DNA of 60,995 nucleotides. Origin: Akkermansiaceae bacterium. GTDB taxonomy: Bacteria > Verrucomicrobiota > Verrucomicrobiia > Verrucomicrobiales > Akkermansiaceae. The stretch is from NCBI GenBank assembly GCA_903934285.1, contig CAIZNN010000076.1, positions 1 to 60,995 of the forward strand. Reading direction: 5' to 3'. This document shows positions 39,458 through 48,421 of the stretch, piece by piece; within the stretch, counting starts at the first letter, position 1, and each line of letters opens with the position of its first letter. The notes under the pieces are model-generated. The model saw only the letters and a list, made by a program, of their open reading frames with translations, had not been told where the DNA came from and searched no databases. The translations under genes were made by a program, and so were the position numbers.

Positions 39458-41380
39458 TTATCTGATGGATGCGGGTCTGGGTTCGCCATCCAGGCCGAAC
39501 TCGACAGGCAGGAGTGCCGCCCGTTCCTTGAATGCGGCATCGCCATCATTGCCGAAGAAGGTGCTCCACCACTTGCCCTGCCTGTCCTTGAAGAACACAT
39601 TGTGGCCGCCGCCGGGGATGGCGAGCAATCTCTCACCGTAAGGGCCCATCAGGGCCGGGGAGCTTGCCACATAACAATGATACCTGCCATCGGTGAAATC
39701 AGCACATGACAGATAGTAGCGGCCCTGCGCTTTGAAAACGAAGGCGCCCTCGAAGCCCACTTGGCCCCCGCTCGCGGATTTCAACAGCTGCGGTTCCGCG
39801 GCGAGGCCTGTCATATCATCCTTCATCCGGGCAATCTTGCCATTCTGATAGACAAAATACACCTTGCCGTCATCGTCCTGGAAGAGCGATGCATCGATCT
39901 CGCCGGTCAGAGGGCCGTCTTTCTTGACGTCCACATACGGGCCTTCGGGCTTGCCGCTGGTGCTCTTGAGGATGCCGGTGCCGCCGTAGTTGAGGCAGTA
40001 GGCGATCCAGTAGGTGCCATTGATATAATGCATCTCAGGCGCCCAGATCGCCTGGTTGTCACCCTGCTTCTTCTGCCAGGTCAGGTCCCTGGCAAAGGAC
40101 CACACCAAGCCCAGCGGCTCCCAGTTTTTCAAGTCGATGGATTTCCAGATTCTGATGCCTTCGTTAGTTGCCCACCAAGTGGGCGCGCCGGTGGTGCCGA
40201 TGAGGTAGTAGGCATCCGGGCCGGCGCAGACGCAGGTGTCGCGCAGCGGGTAATCGAAGAGCGGCTTGAGTTGGCTCACACCGGCAGCATGGGTGAACTT
40301 GCGAATGAAGGCGGCCTCGTCCGGGTACTTCGGTGAGCCGTCCCGGCGCAGCAGGTCATGAAACCACACGGCTGGCTCCGGCGCGTCCTTGGGTGAGGCC
40401 CAGGGATATTGGCACTGGGTGCGGCCATTGACCAGGCCCCAGTTATAGCACCCCACCTTCGCATCCTTGAACAGCGGCAACTCGGATTCATATCTGGCAC
40501 CCAGGGTGCGAGCCATCCATTCGGTACACAGCACGGGCCGTTGGTGGGTTTTGAAGTCGGCGATCCGCGCTTGCATGCCCTTGTTGTCGCCGTAGAAATG
40601 GAAGCTGACAATGTCTGACAGCTCTAACTGCCGCTCGCTTGTCTCCTTGGGTCCGCCCCACACCCCGACGGTCAAGGGCTGTGAGCACTCCGCCTGTCGC
40701 GCCCATGCGAAGGAGGCTTCGACGAGCGGCAGACTCGTATTGGCCATGCCCGAGTTGCCCGGTTCGTTATAGAGGTCCCAGAGCACGATGCGCTTGTCAT
40801 TTTTGAAGCTGCCGACCAGATCCTTGACGTAGTTCTCGAGGTCGGGCCAGGCGGTTTTGTCAGTGACGAGTTTCAAGCCGGGACTGGGAACCCAGCGGGC
40901 GTTGGAGGTGCCTGGAATTGGGGCCTCTTGCTTGCCGGGGTAGGGGTCGCGGTTCGCATCGAACGCGCAATCATCGAAGAGCACCGGCATGACGCTGAGC
41001 TGGTGCTTGGCCGCGAGCTCAAGGAATTGGGTGAAGCGCTGCTTGAGTCCTGCGGGGTCAGCTTTCCACACGATGTATTGCACGAAAACCCGGCACGAGT
41101 TGTAGCCCAATTGCTGCGCCCACGCCAGTTCGCGGTCGATGGTGGCGGGATCGAACGTGTCTGCTTGCCAGAGTTCGGTGTCGTTGACCGCAGTGCTGGG
41201 CACGAAGTTGAACCCGACCAGCCACGGTTGGGTCTCATACCATTGCGCCGCCCGTTGCGCAGTCCAGCGGCCTGCCGCCGGGTCCGGCGCTGCGGCAGCG
41301 CTCGCGCCGGCCGCAATTGCCAGGGCCAAGGCCAGGAGCGCGCTACTGAGGATTTTACTGCTGCTTGAGGTTTGCTGCAT
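39458..41380 (-). CDS. Secreted two-domain glycoside hydrolase: GH5-like barrel plus GH43 propeller
   Basis: A 640-residue exported protein. The signal peptide is residues 1-33 (ending GASAAAAP). Residues 45-375 are a cellulase-like TIM barrel: acid/base Glu in LWDLYNEPGN (about 203), HFYGDN, and nucleophile Glu in VLCTEWMAR (about 283). Residues 385-640 are a five-bladed propeller of GH43 type: IWAPEMHYINGTYWIAYCLN (about 453), GEIDASLFQDDDGKVYFVYQ (about 497) and VGFEGAFVFKAQGRYYLSCA. The substrate cannot be told; arabinose- or xylose-containing polymers are typical for GH43. It is 50 bp upstream of the haem protein gene, with which it may form an operon. Confidence 0.85.
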   Translation of the reverse strand: MQQTSSSSKILSSALLALALAIAAGASAAAAPDPAAGRWTAQRAAQWYETQPWLVGFNFVPSTAVNDTELWQADTFDPATIDRELAWAQQLGYNSCRVFVQYIVWKADPAGLKQRFTQFLELAAKHQLSVMPVLFDDCAFDANRDPYPGKQEAPIPGTSNARWVPSPGLKLVTDKTAWPDLENYVKDLVGSFKNDKRIVLWDLYNEPGNSGMANTSLPLVEASFAWARQAECSQPLTVGVWGGPKETSERQLELSDIVSFHFYGDNKGMQARIADFKTHQRPVLCTEWMARTLGARYESELPLFKDAKVGCYNWGLVNGRTQCQYPWASPKDAPEPAVWFHDLLRRDGSPKYPDEAAFIRKFTHAAGVSQLKPLFDYPLRDTCVCAGPDAYYLIGTTGAPTWWATNEGIRIWKSIDLKNWEPLGLVWSFARDLTWQKKQGDNQAIWAPEMHYINGTYWIAYCLNYGGTGILKSTSGKPEGPYVDVKKDGPLTGEIDASLFQDDDGKVYFVYQNGKIARMKDDMTGLAAEPQLLKSASGGQVGFEGAFVFKAQGRYYLSCADFTDGRYHCYVASSPALMGPYGERLLAIPGGGHNVFFKDRQGKWWSTFFGNDGDAAFKERAALLPVEFGLDGEPRPASIR

Positions 41381-41620
41381 TGCAATGGATTTGTTGGTTG
41401 TTGGCTCGTGCGGTACGCTCCCAAGCCGCGCAATCATTCACAAATCAGGATCCCGGGTGGGCGCCATACGAGTGACCGTTGCCGTCAGGGGCTGCCTCAT
41501 GACCTAACGGCAAAGAATCCCTTACCTCCGGGACGCGATCCTGCTGGTGGGCGAGTGGGCGCAATGACGCGCAAGCGCAATCCGGCCCTCGGCGCAGCAA
41601 TGGGGGCATGACAATACATC
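41381..41620. other. Intergenic region upstream of the hydrolase genes
   Basis: A 240-bp stretch between the hydrolase start and a galK fragment. No gene or operator copy was seen. The frames on both strands are short. Confidence 0.4.
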
Positions 41621-41962
41621 AGTGTGGTGATCTGCGACACCAAGTCGCAACGCGAGCTGGCCGGCTCCGCATACGGCGAACGCCGCGCCCAGTGCGAGGA
41701 GGGCGCCAGGTTGTTAGGAGTGAGCGCCCTGCGCGCGGTGACGCCCGGGCAATTTGCCGCCCGGGGGCCCGCGCTGCCGCCGCTGGTGGCCAAGCGCTGC
41801 CGCTTCATCATCGAGGAACACGCCCGGGTGTACGCGCTGGCTGAGGCGCTTGCCGCCGGCGACCGCATGGCGCTGCACCGGCTAACAGCCGCGTCGTTCG
41901 ATGGCGCGTGCCGGCTCTATGAAATCGCCACCCCGGCGATGCGCGCGATGATGAACGCCACG
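41621..41962 (+). pseudogene. galK: Galactokinase fragment
   Basis: The translated fragment VVICDTKSQRELAGSAYGER, RAQCEEGARLLGV, KRCRFIIEEHARVYALAEAL and GACRLYEIATPAMRAMMNA is the middle-to-late part of galactokinase (about residues 215-330 of the usual 380). The N-terminal GxGxR sugar-binding part and the C-terminal GGGFGG-type loop are both absent. It ends abruptly at a tandem repeat. It appears to be a decayed leftover. Confidence 0.82.
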
Positions 41963-41965
41963 ATA

Positions 41966-42090
41966 CTAGTGAAATCTCCTCTAGTGAAGAACTGCTTGAC
42001 ATGAAAGGGTTCCTGCAGCGCTTCGCGATACAAGTGAAATCTCCTTTAGTGAAGAACTGCTTGACATGAAAGGGTTCCTGCAGCGCTTCG
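41966..42090. repeat. 58-bp tandem duplication at the galK breakpoint
   Basis: Two copies (41966-42023 and 42033-42090) start AGTGAAATCTCCT and run through GACATGAAAGGGTTCCTGCA. They differ at one base and are offset by 67 bp. The first copy begins 3-4 bases after galK similarity ends. Confidence 0.85.
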
Positions 42091-42227
42091 TGGACGGGGT
42101 GTTTCGGGCGTGCCGGGACCGGTTCGGGGAGAAGCGGGTGAGCGGGGCGAGGAAACTGCGGGGCCACGCGGCAGCCGCGGCCGGGCTGCTGTGGAGTGTT
42201 AGGGATTTGCAGAAGGGGATTGGGTGA
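42066..42227 (+). CDS. Possible short protein fragment, 53 aa
   Basis: The frame MKGFLQRFVDGVFRACRDRF then GEKRVSGARKLRGHAAAA starts inside the second repeat copy, after TTGACATGAAAGG. It looks like an N-terminal piece of a protein (basic, amphipathic) but I do not recognise it. The first repeat copy carries the same ATG and goes on in a different frame. Confidence 0.3.
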   Translation: MKGFLQRFVDGVFRACRDRFGEKRVSGARKLRGHAAAAAGLLWSVRDLQKGIG

Positions 42228-42637
42228 GGTTGCCGGAGGGCTGGCGCTTGTGTTGCCGCCAACTGCGGCGGGTACGGCGGGTACGGCGGGGGCGGCGGCT
42301 ACGGCGGGTGCGGCGGGTGCGGCGGGTGCGGCGGGTGCGGCGGGTGCGGCGGGTGCGGCGGGTGCGGCGGGTGCGGCGGGAGCGGCGGGTGCGCTGGCTG
42401 ATCCCAAGCAAACCAGCGGTGGGTTTCCGGATTGGATCCGGCGACTGGCCGACCGTTGCGGCTTCGTTCGTGGCGGCCGGCACCTTGACGGGCTTGCGGC
42501 GCTGAACTTCTGGGTTCACTGCCGGTCAATAAGCGAAGCCGCCCCCTCCGGAAGCGGGGCGGTTTGGCTGGAATTCGGCAGGGCGCTTGGAATTGTCTTG
42601 GCGGGAGCTGGGGGCGCGTCGTACTCTCCGCCCGCCC
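42228..42637. other. Low-complexity intergenic region with 9-bp minisatellite
   Basis: About 410 bp before the AmgK-like gene. The 9-bp repeat (42269-42392) forms Ala/Gly-rich frames on one strand and Thr/Arg/Arg repeats on the other. A long frame on the minus strand (42299-43333) is produced by this repeat plus the shadow of the kinase gene, and is not a gene. Confidence 0.5.
42269..42392. repeat. 9-bp minisatellite, GGTGCGGCG unit
   Basis: Roughly 13 units. The first few are diverged (GGTACGGCG, GGGGCGGCG), the central eight identical, the last ones diverged again. A replication-slippage origin is likely. Confidence 0.9.
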
Positions 42638-43588
42638 ATGCCGACCGACGCGATCCTTTCGACGGCCCGCCAATTTCTTGGTGTGGATCCCACCGTTTCC
42701 ATCACCCTGGAGCCGATCAAACGCGGCGCTTCGGGGCGGACCATCCTGCGGGTGAAGACCAAGGGGCAAGCACCTTTCATCGGCATCCATTGGACCGATG
42801 AGCGCGAAGATAACGAGCAGTTCATCCCGGTGGGCCATTTCCTCAAGAAATGCCGGCTGCGGGTGCCGGCTATCCTCCATGAAAATGCCAAGCGCCATGT
42901 GGTGCTGGTCGAGGATCTCGGTGACGTGGATCTGCTCTCGCTCAAAACCCGGCCCTTCGAGGAGCGCCTGCCGCTTTACCGCTCGGCGCTCGAGCAGGTG
43001 GATCGCTTGTTTTACGCCAAGCCGGAGAAAGATTTCGTGTTGATGCCGCCATTTGATGCGGCGCTGTATCGCTGGGAGCAGGAGTATTTTTGCGAGTTCC
43101 TGGTGGAAGATTATTTGGGCCTTGATGCCGGGCCGTTGCGCCATGACCCGGCGTTCGGGGAGTTGGCCGAGCGCCTGGGCAAGGTGTCGCGGCATCTGGT
43201 GCACCGCGATTTTCAATCGCAGAATCTGTTGGTGAGGGACGCCCAGGTGTGGCTCATCGACTTCCAAGGGTTGCGCCGCGGGCGTCAGGAATACGACATC
43301 GCCTCGCTGGTGTTCGATCCCTATCTGGATCACTCGCCAGCGGAACGCGCGGAGTTGTTAGCTTTGTGGGAGGAAATTTCCGACGAGCAACCCGAGTCGC
43401 GCTTGTTTCATGAATGCGCCAGCCAACGCCTGATGCAGGCTCTCGGCGCATACGGCAAGATGGTGCGCCATCGCGGGCTGGAGTGGTATCGGCCGCATAT
43501 TGCCACCGCCGCGCGGTTGCTCCAGGAGGTGACCGCCGGCACGCCCTTGGCGGCACCGCTTGCGCCCGTGTTTGCGGCCATTCCCTAA
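42638..43588 (+). CDS. amgK: AmgK-type aminoglycoside-phosphotransferase-fold sugar kinase
   Basis: A 316-residue kinase. The catalytic Asp is in HLVHRDFQSQNLLV (about 188) and the metal Asp in LIDFQGLRRG (about 208). The DFQG form and VFDPYLD match AmgK, which phosphorylates N-acetylmuramate and N-acetylglucosamine at the anomeric position in cell-wall recycling. The ATG at 42638 (MPTDAIL) aligns with the family; 17 further codons upstream are open but not supported. A uridylyltransferase partner (MurU) is not adjacent here. The next gene starts 8 bp after its stop. Confidence 0.82.
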   Translation: MPTDAILSTARQFLGVDPTVSITLEPIKRGASGRTILRVKTKGQAPFIGIHWTDEREDNEQFIPVGHFLKKCRLRVPAILHENAKRHVVLVEDLGDVDLLSLKTRPFEERLPLYRSALEQVDRLFYAKPEKDFVLMPPFDAALYRWEQEYFCEFLVEDYLGLDAGPLRHDPAFGELAERLGKVSRHLVHRDFQSQNLLVRDAQVWLIDFQGLRRGRQEYDIASLVFDPYLDHSPAERAELLALWEEISDEQPESRLFHECASQRLMQALGAYGKMVRHRGLEWYRPHIATAARLLQEVTAGTPLAAPLAPVFAAIP

Positions 43589-43596
43589 TTGTTGTC

Positions 43597-45237
43597 GTGG
43601 CTGGATTTTCTCATCGCCGGTGGTTGGTTGGTGGCCTGGCGGCGCTCGCCGGGCTGGCCTGCTGGCAGTGGGCGGCGCGCAGCGGGCTGGAGCGGGTGGT
43701 GTTTTCCGGGGTGATGCGGGGTTTTGCCAATCCACCGTTTTTTTTATCCGGCACGGGCACTGCCGCGGCGCCGTGGGCGTTGCGCACGCTCGCGGTGAAG
43801 CCGCGGATGGATTCCCGCAAGGCCCCGGTGGTGGTGTCCATCGGCGATGATCCGGGCCGGGTCTTCCAATCCTCGCCGCCCTCGCCCGTCGATCTGGCGG
43901 TGGTGCTGCAAAACCTGCAACGCCTCGGCGGCAAACAGGCGGCGCTTGCCGCGGTGCTGGCGTGGGCCGAGCCCGACCCGGTGTCCCTCAAAGGCCTGGA
44001 GCTGGTGCTCAACAATTTTCAAATGGTCGTGCAGGCGGCACCGCTGTCCCGCGGCACGGTTAGGCAGCCGCTGCCGCCGGCGCTGCGCCGCGCGTCATTG
44101 GCATTGGATTCGATTCAAGGGGACACGTCCAGGCTGCCGCTGGTGAACCGGCTGGCGGTTGCCGATGTGATTTTCGGCGGGGATCGCGCGTTGGCGGGTT
44201 TTTCCTCCTTGGACGATGCGGAAGCCGGCGCGCAGAGGGTCCCCTTGCTGGCCCGGTGGGAGGAAGAGGAGCGGGTGGTGCTGGCGTTTCCCTTGCTTGC
44301 CGTGCTGGCACGCTATGATCTGCCGGTGGCCGGGATTCGGGTGAAACTCGGCGAATTCCTCCAACTCGGACCCGCGGGGCCGGTGGTGCCGATTGATCGG
44401 GATGGCCGCATGTCGCTGCCTCCCAAGCCGCTTGCATCACGGGCGGATGTCTCGGCGGAGGCCCTCATTATCGGCACTCCCGATATTTTCCCGGCGGCGC
44501 CGGGACTCATTGTTTTGCGCGACGACCAAGCCACCGCCCCGCGCGCCACCCGGGAATTTTCCGCCAATCTGGCGTCGGCTATTGCCTCGATCGGTTCGGA
44601 TGCCGGGTTGGGGCCCGCATGCACTTACCGCAGGCTGTCGGCCGCGTGGGAGCTGTCGTTGCTGTTGGCAGTGGTGCTACTGCTCACCCTGCTCGCGGGC
44701 CGGGGGCGGTTTGAGCGGGTGTTGGGCTGCGGTATGCTGGCGGCGGCTTGCGCGGCGGCGCAATGGCTGTTGGTGGGCCTGGCGCAGCTGTGGCTGCCCG
44801 GAATCCCGCTGCTGGGCGCGATCCTGGCCGGCGTCGCCGCCATGATTTTGTTAGGTGAGGCGCGCCCCGCGCCCCAGCCGCTGGTGGTGCAGCCGGTGCC
44901 GGTCGCGCCCCCGGCATTGGCACCGCGTGGTGCCGCCGCCACGGATAGAAAATTCCGCACGGTGACGGTTTGGAAGGAACCGGCCACCATTCAGCCGCCG
45001 CGTGAGCCGGCCCCCTCGCGCAGTGAAGAAGCCGCGCCGGTGGCAGCGGTGGCTGCCACCCCCCCGCGTAAAACGCCCGCCCGCAAAGCCAGCTCCAAAA
45101 AAACCCCGGCCGCGGCAAGCGCAGCGGACCAACACGCCACCAAAAAATCCGCCGCCAAACCACCCGCAGTCCGCAGGTCTAACAAACCTCCGGGTGCTGG
45201 CAAAGCCCGGTCCGCAGCGCCTCCACCAGAGTCGTGA
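43597..45237 (+). CDS. CHASE2-like membrane protein with Lys/Ala-rich tail, 546 aa
   Basis: A membrane anchor lies near residues 6-24 (RRWLVGGLAALAGLACWQWA). An extracytoplasmic part of about 330 residues resembles CHASE2 (VDLAVVLQNLQRLGGKQAAL, AEALIIGTPDIFPAAPGLIV). Two or three membrane helices follow near 350-425 (ELSLLLAVVLLLTLLAG, LLGAILAGVAAMILLG). The final 100 residues are Lys/Ala/Pro-rich (RKTPARKASSKKTPAAAS), like a histone-H1 tail. There is no kinase or cyclase output. The start is uncertain: a GTG at 43597 is used. It is translated close to the AmgK-like gene, so a cell-envelope function is likely. Confidence 0.65.
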   Translation: MAGFSHRRWLVGGLAALAGLACWQWAARSGLERVVFSGVMRGFANPPFFLSGTGTAAAPWALRTLAVKPRMDSRKAPVVVSIGDDPGRVFQSSPPSPVDLAVVLQNLQRLGGKQAALAAVLAWAEPDPVSLKGLELVLNNFQMVVQAAPLSRGTVRQPLPPALRRASLALDSIQGDTSRLPLVNRLAVADVIFGGDRALAGFSSLDDAEAGAQRVPLLARWEEEERVVLAFPLLAVLARYDLPVAGIRVKLGEFLQLGPAGPVVPIDRDGRMSLPPKPLASRADVSAEALIIGTPDIFPAAPGLIVLRDDQATAPRATREFSANLASAIASIGSDAGLGPACTYRRLSAAWELSLLLAVVLLLTLLAGRGRFERVLGCGMLAAACAAAQWLLVGLAQLWLPGIPLLGAILAGVAAMILLGEARPAPQPLVVQPVPVAPPALAPRGAAATDRKFRTVTVWKEPATIQPPREPAPSRSEEAAPVAAVAATPPRKTPARKASSKKTPAAASAADQHATKKSAAKPPAVRRSNKPPGAGKARSAAPPPES

Positions 45238-45302
45238 GCCCCGCCCCTCTTCGACCTTTCATCCACCATCCGCCATCCACCATCCGCCAGCTTCCCCCGT
45301 CC

Positions 45303-46172
45303 ATGGATTCCATTGAAAAAGCCCAGTCGCTCATTGAGGCCCTGCCCTATCTGCAGGCATTCCGAGGCAAAACCTTTCTCATCAAAATGGGCGGCGCGGC
45401 GATGGAAGATCCCGCGCTGGTGGCCATGGTCATGCGCGACATTGTCTTCCTCGAAGTGGCTGGCATCAACCCGGTCGTGGTTCACGGCGGCGGCAAGGCC
45501 ATTTCCGCGGCCATGGCTGCCGCGGGGCTGGAGGCAAGGTTTGTCGGGGGCTTCCGCGTCACCTCCGAGGAGGCCATTGCGATTGTCGCCCGCGTCTTGT
45601 CCGAAGAGATCAATCCCGGGTTGGTGCGCATGATCCGCGAGTTTGGCGGCAAGGCGGTGGGCATCCCCGGCCATGATGTGTTCCTCGGGGAGCGAATCAA
45701 GGGCACCGATGCGCTGGGCAACCGCGTCGATCTGGGCTGCGTCGGGGAGGTGGTCGGCTGCCGCCTGGCCCACATGGATGCGGCGCTGGCCGCCGGGATC
45801 TTGCCGGTCATCTCGCCGCTGGCGGCGGAACTGGCCACCGGGCGCCCGCTCAACATCAACGCGGATCTGGCTGCCGCCGCGCTCGCCAAGGAATTGCGCG
45901 TCGCCAAACTGGTCTATCTCTCCGATGTGCCCGGCCTGCTGGCTGATCCCGCCGATCCGGCTTCCCTGATCAAATCGGTGACCTGTGCCGACGCCCAGGC
46001 CCTCATCGCCGATGGCACCATTTCCGGCGGCATGATCCCGAAAATCCGCAGCGCGGTAGACGCCCTCAACGCCGGGGTGCGCAAAGTTCATTTTGTCGAT
46101 GGCCGGCTGCCCCACGCGTTGCTGTTGGAAATCTTCACCGATGGCGGCATCGGCACCGAGGTGGTAAGATAG
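45303..46172 (+). CDS. argB: Acetylglutamate kinase
   Basis: A 289-residue amino-acid kinase that phosphorylates N-acetylglutamate in arginine synthesis. It has the N-terminal FLIKMGGAAMED, the VVVHGGGKAISAAM substrate loop, the NINADLAAAALAKEL block, and the ISGGMIPKIRSAVDAL Lys. The ATG at 45303 gives the usual length. It follows the Lys-rich membrane protein by 65 bp. Confidence 0.96.
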   Translation: MDSIEKAQSLIEALPYLQAFRGKTFLIKMGGAAMEDPALVAMVMRDIVFLEVAGINPVVVHGGGKAISAAMAAAGLEARFVGGFRVTSEEAIAIVARVLSEEINPGLVRMIREFGGKAVGIPGHDVFLGERIKGTDALGNRVDLGCVGEVVGCRLAHMDAALAAGILPVISPLAAELATGRPLNINADLAAAALAKELRVAKLVYLSDVPGLLADPADPASLIKSVTCADAQALIADGTISGGMIPKIRSAVDALNAGVRKVHFVDGRLPHALLLEIFTDGGIGTEVVR

Positions 46173-46251
46173 CTGGCCGCTTGGCCGGACCGCGACAATC
46201 ACGTCATCCAAGGCTTGCGCCGCGGCCTGTTTCGGCGCACCCTCCGCCGCC

Positions 46252-48231
46252 ATGACTCACGACCCGGACCAGCATGCCTCGTTAAAGGCGATGTATTCGG
46301 ACTACTTCCTCGATTACGCCAGCTACGTGATCCTGGAGCGCGCCGTGCCGCACTTGCTCGATGGCCTCAAGCCGGTGCAACGGCGCATCTTGCATTCGCT
46401 CGACGAGTTGGACGACGGCCGCTACAACAAGGTGGCCAACGTCGTGGGCAACACGATGAAATACCACCCGCACGGCGACCAATCGATCGGCGACGCGATG
46501 GTCCAGCTCGGCCAAAAAGACCTGCTCATCGACACCCAGGGCAACTGGGGCAACACCCTCACCGGGGACGGCGCGGCCGCACCGCGCTACATCGAGGCGC
46601 GCCTAACGAAGTTTGCGCTGGAGGTGCTGTTCAACCCCAAGACGACACAGTGGGTGCCCAGCTACGACGGCCGCAACAAGGAGCCGCTGACCTTGCCGGT
46701 GAAATTCCCGCTGCTGCTCGCCCAGGGCGTGGAAGGCATCGCGGTGGGCCTGGCCTGCAAGATTTTGCCGCACAACTTCAACGAACTCGTCACGGCCTCC
46801 GTTGCGGTGTTGCGCGATGAGCCGTTCACGTTGTTGCCGGACTTCCCCACCGCCGGCATCATGGACGCCAGCGAGTACCGCGATGGCTTGCGCGGCGGCA
46901 AGGTCCGTGTTAGGGCGAGGATCGCCACCGACAAAAAAGGCCTGCTGCGCATCACCGAAATCCCGTTCGGCACCACCACCGGCGCACTGATGGAGTCGAT
47001 CGTGGCCGCCGCCGACAAAGGGAAAATCAAAATCGCCAAGATCGAGGACAACACCGCCGCCCACGCCGACATCCTGGTCCATCTGCCGCCCGGCGCGGAT
47101 CCCGAGACCTCGCGCGACGCGCTCTACGCCTTCACCGATTGCGAGCAATCGATCTCACCCAACGCCTGCGTCATCGCCGAGGGCAAACCGCAGTTCCTCG
47201 GCGTGTCGGAGATCCTGCGCCGCACCACCTGGCAAACCCGCGAGTTGCTCAAACGCGAACTCGACATCAAACTCAGCGAACTCGACGACAAGTGGCACTT
47301 CAGCTCGTTGGAAAAAATCTTCATCGAACAGCGCATCTACCGCGACATCGAGGAATGCGAAACCTGGGAAGCCGTGCTCAAGGCCATCGACGACGGCCTC
47401 ACACCCTACAAAAATCTCCTCAAGCGGGAGGTCACCACCGAGGATGTCGCCCGTCTAACGGAGATCAGGATCAAGCGCATCTCCAGGTTCGACGCCTTCA
47501 AGGCCGACGAGGAGATCCGCAGCCTCGAAACAGCCATCGAGGAGACCGCCAAGAACCTGCGCAACCTAACCAAGTTTGCGATCCGCTGGTATGAGGAACT
47601 CGGGAAAAAATACGGTGCCCAACGCGAGCGCCGCACCGAGATTGCCTCGTTCGAGCGGGTCGACCGCATGCAGGTGGTGGCCGCCACCGAAACCCTCTAC
47701 CTCGACGCCAAGGGCGGCTTCGCCGGCTACGGCCTCAAGAAGGAAGAGCCGGTGGAGAAATGTTCCACCATCGATGATATCATCACCTTCACCCAGGATG
47801 GCAAGATGCGGGTGATGAAAGTCGCCGAAAAGGTCTTCGTCGGCCAGCGCCCGCTGCGGGTGGCGATTTTCCGCAAGGACGAGGACCTGATCTATTCGAT
47901 GATCTTCCGCGACGGCCGCGACGGCGCGATCCTCGCCAAGCGCTTCACCGTCGGCGGCATCACCCGCGACAAGGAGTACGATCTAACAAAAGGCAAGCCG
48001 GGCACCCGCGTGTTGTACTTTGCGGTCCACAAGACCAATGAGGAAAGCTCCGCGCAGATGTTGCTCATCCACCTCAAGTCCGCGTTGCGCATGCGCAACC
48101 TCATCCGCCCGCTGCACTTCGCCGAGTTCGGCATCAAGGGCCGCTCCAGCGGCGGCAATCTCGTCACCAAACACGCCATCGAGAAAATCGTCCGCGCCCC
48201 CAAGGATTACGATCCGGCGGCGGGGGCGTGA
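46252..48231 (+). CDS. Type IIA topoisomerase A subunit (GyrA/ParC-like), short form
   Basis: A 659-residue A subunit. The winged helix has DGLKPVQRRILHSLDEL and YHPHGDQSIGDAMV. The catalytic Tyr is in AAPRYIEARL (about residue 120). The coiled-coil gate covers about 340-480. The C-terminal part (FERVDRMQVVAATETLYLDA, then EKCSTIDDIITFTQDGKMRV) is only a partial beta-propeller. The protein lacks the 150-200 residues that usually complete a gyrase wrapping domain and has no GyrA box, so it fits the ParC-like subunit of Bacteroidota/Verrucomicrobiota. No B subunit gene is in the window. Confidence 0.9.
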   Translation: MTHDPDQHASLKAMYSDYFLDYASYVILERAVPHLLDGLKPVQRRILHSLDELDDGRYNKVANVVGNTMKYHPHGDQSIGDAMVQLGQKDLLIDTQGNWGNTLTGDGAAAPRYIEARLTKFALEVLFNPKTTQWVPSYDGRNKEPLTLPVKFPLLLAQGVEGIAVGLACKILPHNFNELVTASVAVLRDEPFTLLPDFPTAGIMDASEYRDGLRGGKVRVRARIATDKKGLLRITEIPFGTTTGALMESIVAAADKGKIKIAKIEDNTAAHADILVHLPPGADPETSRDALYAFTDCEQSISPNACVIAEGKPQFLGVSEILRRTTWQTRELLKRELDIKLSELDDKWHFSSLEKIFIEQRIYRDIEECETWEAVLKAIDDGLTPYKNLLKREVTTEDVARLTEIRIKRISRFDAFKADEEIRSLETAIEETAKNLRNLTKFAIRWYEELGKKYGAQRERRTEIASFERVDRMQVVAATETLYLDAKGGFAGYGLKKEEPVEKCSTIDDIITFTQDGKMRVMKVAEKVFVGQRPLRVAIFRKDEDLIYSMIFRDGRDGAILAKRFTVGGITRDKEYDLTKGKPGTRVLYFAVHKTNEESSAQMLLIHLKSALRMRNLIRPLHFAEFGIKGRSSGGNLVTKHAIEKIVRAPKDYDPAAGA

Positions 48232-48237
48232 TGTCGC

Positions 48238-48393
48238 ATGGAGTGCGGTGCCTTGTCACCGCTTTGGGGGTAGGGACACTTGTGTCCGTGGCGCGGAGCG
48301 TCTGGCATAGGAGTGACTACAAAGCGAAAGCGGCCTTTGTCCCGTCGCCAAGGCTGCGCCGGCGAAATGCGGTGACGAGTCACCGCAGTCCAT
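48238..48393. repeat. Inverted-repeat element between convergent genes, 156 bp
   Basis: Terminal inverted repeats of 25 bp (48238-48262 and 48369-48393; ATGGAnTGCGGTGnCTnGTC then ACCGC) match at 22 positions. Inside is GGACACTTGTGTCC, a short hairpin. The 'tgcggtgactcgtcaccgc' phrase is palindromic itself. It may act as a two-way terminator or be a MITE. Confidence 0.7.
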
Positions 48394-48421
48394 GACATCC
48401 CGTCGCTACGGCCGCCCGCAC

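Noticed and set aside
42299..43333. A 344-codon minus-strand frame with Thr/Arg/Arg repeats
   Set aside because: It is built from the 9-bp minisatellite plus the shadow of the AmgK-like gene; the protein pattern is that of a shadow frame.
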